DNA of 64,000 bases, from the NCBI GenBank assembly GCA_040221975.1, contig JAVJWR010000010.1:74050-138049 (forward strand), in the 5' to 3' direction. The number at the start of each line of letters is the position of its first letter. Positions within the stretch are counted from its first letter, which is position 1. Under the pieces are notes generated by a model. The model saw only the letters and a list, made by a program, of their open reading frames with translations. It had not been told where the DNA came from and did no database searches. This DNA comes from Haliea sp040221975 (GTDB taxonomy: Bacteria; Pseudomonadota; Gammaproteobacteria; Pseudomonadales; Halieaceae). The position numbers were made by a program, and so were the translations under genes. Of the stretch, positions 8,741 to 16,311 are shown in pieces.

Positions 8741-8872
8741 CCGCCGCACCTCATGGTTTGTGACGTCATGCAGTTTAGCAAGCCCACGCACGATGAAGAA
8801 GCCACAGCGCTGTGATTCGTAAAGGCCAGAGTGCTGAAGTATGATAACGGCAGTGCGCTTGAGCCAATTCCT

Positions 8873-9262
8873 ATGCCAGACACACACGAAGCCATCACCA
8901 ACCTCCTTGCAAGCAGGTCCCGGATTGATCTGGCCTACCTGTTCGGGTCACTTGCGCGCGGTTCCGCTCACTCCGGCAGCGACCTGGACCTCGCCGTGCT
9001 GGCGCGTCCCTCCCTGTCAACCGAGGAAAGCATTGCGCTGATTGAGGATCTGGCGGGGCTACTGGGGCGGCCGGTGGATCTTGTCGACCTGACCACCTGT
9101 GGTGAGCCACTCCTGGGCGAAATTCTGCGCCACGGTATCCGGGTCAAAGGCAGCTCCGCCGTGCACGCGGAGTGGGTCAATCGACATCTGGTTCTGATGG
9201 AGGACTTCTACCCCTATGTTCAGCGCATGTTGAGAGAGCGCCGGGAATCATGGATCGGTTAA
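8873..9262 (+). CDS. mntA: MntA-type nucleotidyltransferase antitoxin
   Basis: A 129-residue minimal nucleotidyltransferase. The motif AYLFGSLARGSAHSGSDLDLAVL near residue 25 supplies the GS and DxD metal and nucleotide ligands. In MntA/HepT (type VII) systems, MntA inactivates the HEPN toxin by adding AMP to a tyrosine. The hepT start overlaps its last codons, so translation is coupled. The upstream in-frame ATG (8831) is possible, but MPDTHEAI at 8873 starts nearer the conserved fold. Confidence 0.88.
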   Translation: MPDTHEAITNLLASRSRIDLAYLFGSLARGSAHSGSDLDLAVLARPSLSTEESIALIEDLAGLLGRPVDLVDLTTCGEPLLGEILRHGIRVKGSSAVHAEWVNRHLVLMEDFYPYVQRMLRERRESWIG

Positions 9263-9669
9263 TTGTAGAGAGGAAACTGGAGTCTCTTCGTCGCAGCCTT
9301 GAGCGGGTCCGGACCAAGTGCCCAGACGCAGTTGAGGAGTTTTTGCTGGACATCGATGCGCAGGATATTGTCGTTCTCAACCTGAGCCGCGCTGTGCAGC
9401 AGTGCGTGGACATCGGAACTCACCTTCTCAGCGACAGCCGACTCCCTGCGCCAGAAACCATGGGCAGCACTTTCGACCTGCTGGCTGAGGCGGAAATCAT
9501 TGATGCGACTCTGGCAGAGCGCATAAAGAAGTCCGTGGGTTTTCGCAACGTGGCCGTGCATAGCTACAGCGCGCTCAACATGACCATCGTTCACGCCATT
9601 GCCCGCGAACATCTTGAAGATTTCACGGCCTTTGCCCGCGCGGCGGCCGCACTCTTGCAGGACCAGTAA
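9250..9669 (+). CDS. hepT: HepT-type HEPN RNase toxin
   Basis: A 139-residue alpha-helical HEPN protein. The signature RNVAVHSY near residue 103 (R-x4-H-x-Y) is the RNase active site, and its tyrosine is the residue adenylylated by MntA in studied pairs. It overlaps mntA by 13 bases. HepT proteins cut RNA when not silenced. The pair is a self-contained cassette between unrelated housekeeping genes. Confidence 0.9.
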   Translation: MDRLIVERKLESLRRSLERVRTKCPDAVEEFLLDIDAQDIVVLNLSRAVQQCVDIGTHLLSDSRLPAPETMGSTFDLLAEAEIIDATLAERIKKSVGFRNVAVHSYSALNMTIVHAIAREHLEDFTAFARAAAALLQDQ

Positions 9670-9701
9670 CCCGGCGCCTGATAACGAACGACAAGCAGGC
9701 T

Positions 9702-10214
9702 CTACCCTGCCGCCACCACCCAAACTGCGACGTGCACACAGACACAGGCCATCACCCCCGCCAGCACATCATCGATCATGATCCCGAAGCCGCCTGCCAC
9801 CCTGCGGTCCAGCCACCCGATCGGCCAGGGCTTGAGGATGTCGAAGATCCGGAAGGCGACGAAGCCGGCCAGCACCCAGACCCAGCCCGCAGGCAGCGCC
9901 CACATGGTGATCCAGTAGCCGACGAATTCGTCCCAGACGATACCGGGGTGGTCGTGAACCCCCAACTGGGCACTGGCGCGGTCACAGATCCACACGCCGG
10001 CGACGGTGGTGACAACAATAAACAGGCTGTACCAGAGCAAGGGGGAGGCGGTGTTGGCCAGCGCCGCTTCGGCCAGCAGGAACAGGGGAATCGCGGCCAG
10101 GGTGCCCGCGGTGCCGGGGGCCCTGGGTGACAGGCCACTGCCGAAACCGAAGGCGAGGAACTGCACCGGATTGCGGAGGATCGCCAGCGGCGGAGCGGCG
10201 GGCTTGGCGGCCAT
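9702..10214 (-). CDS. pgpA: phosphatidylglycerophosphatase A
   Basis: A 170-residue integral membrane enzyme that dephosphorylates phosphatidylglycerophosphate. Typical PgpA segments are present: FGFGSGLSPRAPGTAGTLAA, GIVWDEFVGYWITMW and GGFGIMIDDVLAGV, which carry the acidic active-site residues. Four hydrophobic segments are visible. It follows thiL in the usual gammaproteobacterial order, though a REP cluster of about 110 bases separates them here. The start at 10214 avoids an N-terminal extension that reads through the REP. Confidence 0.94.
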   Translation of the reverse strand: MAAKPAAPPLAILRNPVQFLAFGFGSGLSPRAPGTAGTLAAIPLFLLAEAALANTASPLLWYSLFIVVTTVAGVWICDRASAQLGVHDHPGIVWDEFVGYWITMWALPAGWVWVLAGFVAFRIFDILKPWPIGWLDRRVAGGFGIMIDDVLAGVMACVCVHVAVWVVAAG

Positions 10215-10261
10215 AGAGTGATTTCCATTGTGAAGTGAATCCAGTGTACTGCGTCTCGAGC

Positions 10262-10375
10262 CCGCCGTGTAGGAGCCCGCTCTGCGGGCGATAGCCACCT
10301 ATCGCCCACAGACGAGGTGAATGGCCGCGCAGCGGACAGAGCAAGTGGCCTGGGCCAACGGGCTCCCACAGAGAG
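10262..10375. repeat. REP-family repeat cluster between pgpA and thiL
   Basis: Contains GTAGGAGCCCGCTCTGCGGG with an inverted partner ending in GGGCTCCCACAG, plus a copy of the GAGGTGAATGGCCGCGCAGC module. The same modules recur at 18216-18362, 18903-19009 and 25711-25858. It occupies the thiL-pgpA junction, where these genes are normally adjacent. Confidence 0.8.
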
Positions 10376-10389
10376 ACAGAGAGCGCGGG

Positions 10390-11346
10390 TTACGAGAAGT
10401 GATTATAGCCTGCCGTGAGGTCACCGAAGCCGGGGCAGGAGACACCCTCACCCGCCACCACCTCGCCGACCCGGGTGCAGCCCGCCGGCGCGGATGCAGC
10501 GGAGGGCAGGCAGAAGCACAGCTCGTAGTCATCGCCGCCGGCCAGTGCCCAGCGCAGGGCCTGGTCACGGTCCGGATGCGCCGCCAGGGCCGGCGACAGC
10601 GGCAGCCGCGCCGCGTCGAGTTGAATGCGCACCCCGCTGGCGGCGGCGATATGACCGGCATCCGCCAGCAGCCCGTCGGAAACATCAATGGCGGCGCTGG
10701 CACGGGTGACCTCTGCTCCCGGGCTCCCGGGCCCGACCCCCAGCAGCGCCACGCCCAGCGCCAGCTGCGGCGTGGGACGGAAAAAACGCTGCTCCAGGTA
10801 TTCCGCTGCGGCCGGGTCCGGCCGATAGCGCCCCTCCAGTACCGCCAGCCCGCCCGCCGCATCGCCCAGGGTGCCGGACACATACACGCCATCCCCTGGC
10901 TGCGCCCCAGCGCGTAGCAGGGCCCTGTCGACCGGCACCGCGCCAAAAACCTGCACCGTGATGGTGAGCGGCCCGCGGGTAGTATCGCCACCCACCAGGG
11001 GCAGCGCCAGATCCGCAGCGGCTGCGCCTACCCCCTGGCTGAAGCTGTGCAACCACAGTTCATCGGCATCCCGCAGGGTCAGGGCCAGGGTCATGCCCAG
11101 GGGCCTCGCGCCCATGGCCGCGAGGTCGGAGGCCGCCGCCGCGACCGCACGGTAGCCGACATCCTCGGGCAGGCTGTCCTCCAGGAAGTGTACGCCCGCC
11201 ACCACTGTATCCACCGAGGTCGCCAGGCGCTCCCCGGGTTCCAGCGCCAGGATGGCGCAATCATCGCCGACGCCCAGCGCCACCGCGGGGCCGGCGCCAA
11301 AGGCGGAAAAGTAGCGGGCTATCAGGGAGAATTCGTCGGCCGGCAT
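10390..11346 (-). CDS. thiL: thiamine-monophosphate kinase
   Basis: A 318-residue enzyme that phosphorylates thiamine monophosphate to thiamine pyrophosphate. Family motifs: VGDDCAILALEPGERLATSVD near residue 27, LVGGDTTRGPLTITV near 115 and AIDVSDGLLADAGHIA near 215. Its ATG overlaps the nusB stop in the sequence TGATG, so translation is coupled to nusB. An upstream extension in the same frame is only the shadow of nusB. Confidence 0.95.
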   Translation of the reverse strand: MPADEFSLIARYFSAFGAGPAVALGVGDDCAILALEPGERLATSVDTVVAGVHFLEDSLPEDVGYRAVAAAASDLAAMGARPLGMTLALTLRDADELWLHSFSQGVGAAAADLALPLVGGDTTRGPLTITVQVFGAVPVDRALLRAGAQPGDGVYVSGTLGDAAGGLAVLEGRYRPDPAAAEYLEQRFFRPTPQLALGVALLGVGPGSPGAEVTRASAAIDVSDGLLADAGHIAAASGVRIQLDAARLPLSPALAAHPDRDQALRWALAGGDDYELCFCLPSAASAPAGCTRVGEVVAGEGVSCPGFGDLTAGYNHFS

Positions 11347-11798
11347 CAGGCGTCGGCTTCGGTTTCGGCCTTGCGCAGCTGGCGGGCGACCTTGTCGAGC
11401 ACGCCATTGATGTACTTGTGGCTGTCGGTGGCTCCGAACTTTTTCGCCAGCGAGACGGCTTCGTTGATCACCACTTTCCAGGGCACGTCGATCCGGTGCT
11501 GCAGCTCCCACGTACCCATGCGCAGCAGACTGCGCTCGATGGGGCCGAGGTCGTCCAGCTTGCGGTCCAGCAAGGGCTCGAAAACCGCTTCCAGCTCAGT
11601 GACGCTGGCCGGAACCCCGTGCAGCAGGGCCTGGAAGTACTCCAGGTCCACGTGGCTGAAGTCGTAGTCGGCGCGGAACTCTGCTTCGATCTGGTTCACC
11701 GGCGCCGCGGCCATGTGCCACTGGTACAGGGCCTGCATGGCGTAGTGGCGGGCCTTGTGGCGCTCGGCGGCGAGGGTATTGCGGGCCTGCTTGTTCAC
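11346..11798 (-). CDS. nusB: transcription antitermination factor NusB
   Basis: A 150-residue all-helical protein that binds BoxA RNA with S10 (NusE) in rRNA antitermination. Conserved stretches include RHKARHYAMQALYQWH, the ERSLLRMGTWEL helix and VVINEAVSLAKKFGATDSH, followed by KYINGVLDKVAR. It starts at GTG 11798, eight bases after ribH ends, in the standard ribH-nusB-thiL order. Confidence 0.96.
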   Translation of the reverse strand: MNKQARNTLAAERHKARHYAMQALYQWHMAAAPVNQIEAEFRADYDFSHVDLEYFQALLHGVPASVTELEAVFEPLLDRKLDDLGPIERSLLRMGTWELQHRIDVPWKVVINEAVSLAKKFGATDSHKYINGVLDKVARQLRKAETEADA

Positions 11799-11806
11799 GC
11801 GCGCGG

Positions 11807-12283
11807 TCAGCTCCCGATCCGGCCCAGCAGACTGACCATTTCCAGCGCCGACAGGGCCGCTTCCGCGCCCTTGTTGCCGGCCTTGGTACCGGAGCGCTCG
11901 ACTGCCTGCTCGATGGAATCCACGGTCAGTACGCCGAAAGAAATGGGGATGCCGTGCTCCAGGCTAACCTGGGCGATCCCCTTGGTACATTCGCCGGCGA
12001 CATACTCGAAATGCGGGGTGCCGCCACGGATCACCGCGCCGAGGGCGATAATGGCATCGATGCCGCCCTTTTTGGCCACCCGCTGGCAGACCAGCGGGAT
12101 CTCGAAGGCGCCGGGGGCGCGCACGATGGTGAGCTGGGCATCCTTGACCCCGTGGCGCCGCAGAGCGTCAATCGCGCCCTCCAGCAGGTGCTCGACTACA
12201 AAGTTGTTCCAGCGCCCCACCACCAGCGCAAACTTACCGCCGCTGCCGGTGAAATCCCCTTCAATCGTCTTGATGTTTGCCAT
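11807..12283 (-). CDS. ribH: 6,7-dimethyl-8-ribityllumazine synthase
   Basis: A 158-residue enzyme joining the DHBP product of RibB with the ribityl-pyrimidine. Active-site segments are evident: GRWNNFVVEHLLEGA, RAPGAFEIPLVCQR, GAVIRGGTPHFEYV and FGVLTVDSIEQAVERSGTKAGNKG. It lies between ribBA and nusB. Length and motifs are normal. Confidence 0.97.
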   Translation of the reverse strand: MANIKTIEGDFTGSGGKFALVVGRWNNFVVEHLLEGAIDALRRHGVKDAQLTIVRAPGAFEIPLVCQRVAKKGGIDAIIALGAVIRGGTPHFEYVAGECTKGIAQVSLEHGIPISFGVLTVDSIEQAVERSGTKAGNKGAEAALSALEMVSLLGRIGS

Positions 12284-12312
12284 TGCCTGTTCCTTGTTCG
12301 CTGGGCCCCGGT

Positions 12313-13416
12313 TCAGGGCGCCAGGTATTCGAGTACTTCCAGGTCAAAACCCGAAATCGCATTGTACTTGATGGGCGCGCCCATCAGGTGGATTTTTCCG
12401 ACCCCGAGATCCTTCAGGATCTGGGAACCGAGGCCGACGGTGGTATAGGTGTCGGGCAGTGCACCCGTGCTTGAAGGCGCCTGGCCCAGAGCCATGTCGA
12501 CGCTGTCCAGCAACTGCCCGGCGCTCTCCTGGCCCGCCAGCAGCACGATGACACCACGGTCGGCTTCCGCCACCCGGGCCAGGCAGGCGCCGATACTCCA
12601 GGAGGCGCGGTCCGGTAGCTGGCTGGTGATCAGGTCGCGCAAGGTGGAGGCAACATGCACCCGCACCAGCGTCGGCTCAGCGGCGGCAATCTCGCCCCGG
12701 GACAGCGCCAGGTGCAGGCGGCCGCCGGTGTCATCGCGGTACACGGTCAGCCGGAAGGGTCCGTGACTGGTCTCGATCTCGCCTTCCCGCACCCGCTCGA
12801 TGGTGCGCTCATTGACCATGCGAAAGTGGATCAAGTCGGCGATGGTACCGATCTTGAGGCCGTGGCGGGCGGCAAACTCCACCAGCGCCGGGCCGTCGGC
12901 AAGGACACCGTCCGGTGTCAGGATGTCGGCGATGACCGCCGCCGGCAGCAGCCCGGCGAGGCTGGCATAATCGCTCGCGGCCTCGGTATGGCCGGCGCGG
13001 GTGAGCACGCCACCGGGGGTAACCGTCAGCGGGAAGATATGCCCGGGCTGGACGATATCCGCGGGCACCGCGTGGGGCGCGACCGCGGCCAGCACGGTGC
13101 GGGCGCGGTCGGCGGCGGAAATGCCGGTGTCTATGCCCACGGAAGCCTCGATGGAGAGGGTGAAGTTGGATTTCTCGCCGTGCGCCGCGGCCACCATGGG
13201 CGGCAGGTCCAGCTGCCGGCAGCGCTCCTCGGTCAGGGTCAGGCACACCAGGCCCCGGGCCTGGCGGGCCATGAAGTTCACGTGCTGGGCGGTGACGTGT
13301 TCCGCCGCCACCATCACCACGCCCTCGTTGTGGCTGTCGTCGTCATCGTCCACCAGCACCACCATGCGGCCCTGGCGGATGTCACTGATCAGTTCGTCTA
13401 CGGTGTTTACTTGCAT
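12313..13416 (-). CDS. ribBA: 3,4-dihydroxy-2-butanone-4-phosphate synthase with degenerate cyclohydrolase II domain
   Basis: The N-terminal half (1-205) is an intact DHBP synthase (MVVLVDDDDDSHNEGVV, MARQARGLVCLTLTE, AGHTEAASDYASLAG). The C-terminal half has the GTP cyclohydrolase II fold, but the zinc cysteines are gone: the site that reads HSECLTGDALFSLRCDCG in RibA is HVASTLRDLITSQLPDRAS here. This domain should therefore be inactive for GTP, and the separate RibA at 7394 must carry that step. Such fused RibB proteins with a dead second domain are known in proteobacteria (RibBX type). The start at 13416 gives MQVNTVDELI; upstream codons are not family-like. Confidence 0.93.
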   Translation of the reverse strand: MQVNTVDELISDIRQGRMVVLVDDDDDSHNEGVVMVAAEHVTAQHVNFMARQARGLVCLTLTEERCRQLDLPPMVAAAHGEKSNFTLSIEASVGIDTGISAADRARTVLAAVAPHAVPADIVQPGHIFPLTVTPGGVLTRAGHTEAASDYASLAGLLPAAVIADILTPDGVLADGPALVEFAARHGLKIGTIADLIHFRMVNERTIERVREGEIETSHGPFRLTVYRDDTGGRLHLALSRGEIAAAEPTLVRVHVASTLRDLITSQLPDRASWSIGACLARVAEADRGVIVLLAGQESAGQLLDSVDMALGQAPSSTGALPDTYTTVGLGSQILKDLGVGKIHLMGAPIKYNAISGFDLEVLEYLAP

Positions 13417-13473
13417 GCCAATCGAATCCTTGTGAGCGTTGCGATCTGGGCGGCCCCACCTGGGCGGCCCCAC

Positions 13474-14139
13474 CTAGCCGCGCAGGTAGCCGTTGTCGGC
13501 CAGGGTCGCCAGGGAGATGCCGCCCTGGTGGCCGGGTTTGGCAGCGTCTTCACCCAGCACCAGGCGCTCCAGGTAGCGGGCTATCACGTCCACTTCCAGG
13601 TTCACCCGGCTGCCAGGCCGGTACTCGGCAAACACCGTCTCGGCCCAGGTCTGGGGAATGATGTTGAGCTCGAACTCGGCGCCGTTGACCGCGTTCACGG
13701 TGAGGCTGGTGCCATCGACACAGATGCTGCCCTTGTGGGCGATATATTTCGCCAGCCCGTCCGGTGCCCGCATCACGTAGCGATAGGAGCGGCCATCCGC
13801 GACCACGCTGACTATCTCGCCGACGCCATCGACATGACCGCTGACAATATGGCCGCCGAGACGGCTGGCAGGCGTCAATGCCTTTTCCAGGTTGACCCGG
13901 CTGCCGGGCTTGAGGCCACCGAGGGTAGTGAAGTCCAGGGTTTCCCGCGATACATCCGCCCAGTAGCCATCCCCCGGCAGCTCAGTGACCGTGAGGCAGA
14001 CGCCATTGGTGGCGATGCTGTCGCCGAGGCCGACGTCGTCCAGCGGCAATTTGCCGCCCTGCACCCGCAGGCGCATGTCGCCGCCGGAAGGCTCAAGCGC
14101 GGCAATCGTGCCAACGGCCTGGATGATTCCTGTGAACAT
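13474..14139 (-). CDS. ribE: riboflavin synthase alpha chain
   Basis: A 221-residue protein made of two homologous lumazine-binding barrels (residues 1-97 and 98-195). The N-terminal MFTGIIQAVGTI and the motifs GDSIATNGVCLTVTEL and KGSICVDGTSLTVNAVN mark the paired active sites. It converts two lumazines into riboflavin and the pyrimidine. It sits between ribD and ribBA, 14 bases from ribD. Confidence 0.96.
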   Translation of the reverse strand: MFTGIIQAVGTIAALEPSGGDMRLRVQGGKLPLDDVGLGDSIATNGVCLTVTELPGDGYWADVSRETLDFTTLGGLKPGSRVNLEKALTPASRLGGHIVSGHVDGVGEIVSVVADGRSYRYVMRAPDGLAKYIAHKGSICVDGTSLTVNAVNGAEFELNIIPQTWAETVFAEYRPGSRVNLEVDVIARYLERLVLGEDAAKPGHQGGISLATLADNGYLRG

Positions 14140-14153
14140 GCTGTAGTCCTGTG

Positions 14154-15272
14154 TTAGCGCCGGGGGACAGCGGTAAAGCGCCAGTCCTCACCCACCCTGC
14201 GCACATCGAGCAGTGTCAGCGGCACCTGTTCCGCCATGTGATTGAGCGGCAGCTCCAGCAATGGCCGGGCCAAACTCCCCAGCAGGGTGGGCGCCATGTA
14301 TACGATCAATTCGTCCAACAGGCCCAACTGCAGCAGGGCCCCCGCCAAACGGGGGCCAGATTCTACCAGAATTTCGTTGCATTGCCGCCTGCCGAGCTCC
14401 ATCAGCAGCGCCTGCAGGTCCAGGCCGTGATCAGCACGGGCCAGGGCCAGCAGCTCGGTGGTGGCGCCCGGCGGCGCCGCAGGTGGCGCGGTGTCGGCGC
14501 TGTGGCAGCAGAGCGTCGCCGCATCCGCGCTGAAGATGCGGGCGTCCGCGGGCGCCTGCAAGCGTGAATCCAGCACCACACGCAGGGGCTGGCAGGCGCT
14601 GGCGCGGGCGGCATCGGCAGGGTCCATGCCCAGCTCCGCGGCGCGCACCGTGAGGGCGCAGTTATCCGCCAGCACCGTGCCGGCACCGGTAAGGATGGCG
14701 CAGCTCATGGCCCGCAGCCGCTGCACATCCTGTCGTGCCGCGGGGCCGGTGATCCACTGGCTCTCGCCAGAGGCCATGGCGGTGCGCCCGTCCAGGGACA
14801 TGGCCAGCTTGGCCCGTACCCTACCGTAGCCACGGCGCATGCGGGCAATAAAGCCCGGGATGACCTGTTCCGCCTCTGCGGCGAGCAGGCCACAGCTCAC
14901 GTCCACCCCCGCCTCGCGCAGCCGCGCCAGGCCGCGACCGGCCACCTGCGGATTGGGGTCCTCCAGCGCAGCGACTACCCGGCGTATGCCGGCGGCGAGC
15001 AGGGCGTCGGCGCAGGGCCCGGTCTTGCCGTGGTGGCTGCAGGGTTCCAGGGTGACATAGGCGGTAGCGCCGCGGGCATCGCCGGCCGCCGCCAGCGCCT
15101 CGATCTCGGCGTGGTTGCCACCGGCCGGCTGGGTAAAACCCTCGCCGATGATATGGCCATCGCGCACCAGCACACAGCCGACGTGGGGATTGGGCATGGC
15201 GGAGTAGCGCCCGCGACGGGCCAGCTGCAAGGCCCGCGCCATCATCCGGGTGTCAAAGTGGGTGTCGGTCAT
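14154..15272 (-). CDS. ribD: bifunctional diaminohydroxyphosphoribosylaminopyrimidine deaminase / reductase
   Basis: A 372-residue enzyme. The N-terminal deaminase has the zinc ligands NHAEIEAL (H, E) and the CSHHGKTGPCADAL pair; the C-terminal reductase starts near residue 145 (RAKLAMSLDGRTAMASGESQ) and contains VESGPRLAGALL. It performs the two steps after GTP cyclohydrolase II. The start at 15272 overlies the nrdR end region closely (8-base gap); a longer frame upstream is a shadow of nrdR. Confidence 0.96.
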   Translation of the reverse strand: MTDTHFDTRMMARALQLARRGRYSAMPNPHVGCVLVRDGHIIGEGFTQPAGGNHAEIEALAAAGDARGATAYVTLEPCSHHGKTGPCADALLAAGIRRVVAALEDPNPQVAGRGLARLREAGVDVSCGLLAAEAEQVIPGFIARMRRGYGRVRAKLAMSLDGRTAMASGESQWITGPAARQDVQRLRAMSCAILTGAGTVLADNCALTVRAAELGMDPADAARASACQPLRVVLDSRLQAPADARIFSADAATLCCHSADTAPPAAPPGATTELLALARADHGLDLQALLMELGRRQCNEILVESGPRLAGALLQLGLLDELIVYMAPTLLGSLARPLLELPLNHMAEQVPLTLLDVRRVGEDWRFTAVPRR

Positions 15273-15279
15273 TGCGGCT

Positions 15280-15759
15280 TCAGACAGCGCCGCTGGGCTC
15301 GCGCTTGGGCTCTGCTTCCAGGCGCTCGATGGCATCGCGAAACTCGGAGATATCCTGGAAGCTGCGATAGACCGAGGCAAAACGCACATAAGCCACCTGG
15401 TCCAGCTGCTTGAGGTGGTCCATTACCAGCTCCCCCAGCACCCGGGAACCCACTTCGCGCTCGCCGGTGGCGCGCAGGGCGTGCTTGATGTGATTGATGG
15501 TGGCCTCAATGTCCTCCACCGACACCGGCCGCTTCTCCAGCGCGCGCTGGAACCCCGCCCGCAGCTTGTTTTCATCGAAGGGTTCGCGGTTGCCGTTCTG
15601 CTTGATGACCCGCGGCATTACCAGTTCCGCCACCTCGTAGGTGGTGAAGCGTTCCTTGCAGCTCAGGCACTCGCGGCGGCGGCGGATCTGGTCGCCCTCG
15701 GCGACCAGCCGCGAGTCGATCACCTTGGTGTCATCGGCGGCACAAAAGGGGCAATGCAT
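15280..15759 (-). CDS. nrdR: transcriptional repressor NrdR
   Basis: A 159-residue repressor of ribonucleotide reductase genes. The N-terminal zinc ribbon (MHCPFCAADDTKV and RRRRECLSCKERFTTYE) is followed by an ATP-cone domain (PRVIKQNGNREPFDENKLR to about residue 140). It is the first gene of the nrdR-ribD-ribE-ribBA-ribH-nusB-thiL series, the normal gammaproteobacterial arrangement. The last residues PKREPSGAV are a family-variable tail. Confidence 0.97.
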   Translation of the reverse strand: MHCPFCAADDTKVIDSRLVAEGDQIRRRRECLSCKERFTTYEVAELVMPRVIKQNGNREPFDENKLRAGFQRALEKRPVSVEDIEATINHIKHALRATGEREVGSRVLGELVMDHLKQLDQVAYVRFASVYRSFQDISEFRDAIERLEAEPKREPSGAV

Positions 15760-15868
15760 GGGAGGTTACCCTGTGGACAAGTGTCTGAAGCGTAACATAT
15801 TTCCGGGCTGGGAAGGGCGATCCGGGCGGGAATCCAAACGCCGGGAGCGGCGGTCTCCAGCGCAGCCG

Positions 15869-16165
15869 TTAGCGCAGAGCCAGCGCCGACAGCTTCGGTA
15901 TCAGCACCGCGGCGGCGATAATCGCGAGCAGGGCGCTGTGCAGGCGCAGTGTGCCTTCAACCTGGGCGAAACGAGCATCGCTACGGCGATCCTGCTGGGC
16001 AAAGCGAGCGTCCAAGGTCGCGTCCAGATAATCCTTGGTAACGAGGTTGTCTACGTAGAAACCGAATGCCTCTGCCACAAGCTCTGCCTGTACCTCCTCC
16101 TTCGCTACACCCACTTCTTTCAGCCGACGCGCGTCGCGCAAGGTGTCAAATTGCACTGAGGTCAT
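15869..16165 (-). CDS. small coiled-coil protein with C-terminal membrane anchor (DUF1640-like)
   Basis: A 98-residue protein with charged helical sequence (DARRLKEVGVAKEEVQAELV, then FAQQDRRSDARFAQVEGTLR) and a hydrophobic C-terminal segment (LLAIIAAAVLIPKLSALAL). It resembles short DUF1640-like coiled-coil proteins with a membrane tail. The start at 16165 has a GGAGGA ribosome site seven bases away. Function is unknown. Confidence 0.7.
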   Translation of the reverse strand: MTSVQFDTLRDARRLKEVGVAKEEVQAELVAEAFGFYVDNLVTKDYLDATLDARFAQQDRRSDARFAQVEGTLRLHSALLAIIAAAVLIPKLSALALR

Positions 16166-16311
16166 AATAGTCCTCCTCCGGGGATTTACCAATTGTCCCG
16201 GAGACGACTCCCGTATGCATTAACCCACTGCGTCCATTTTCAATCGCCCGCCTCCGGGCACCCCCAACCTCCATCTTTGCTATGCTCTGCCCCTGCCATC
16301 AGGAGACAACC

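Noticed and set aside
12655..14157. 500-codon plus-strand open frame across ribBA and ribE
   Set aside because: It spans two clear minus-strand genes and their junction; shadow.
12284..15900. FMN riboswitch in the rib cluster
   Set aside because: No RFN-like conserved blocks were found in the short intergenic gaps or upstream of nrdR.
15900..16159. plus-strand frame opposite the coiled-coil gene
   Set aside because: The minus-strand gene has a good ribosome site and a membrane tail; the plus frame has neither.
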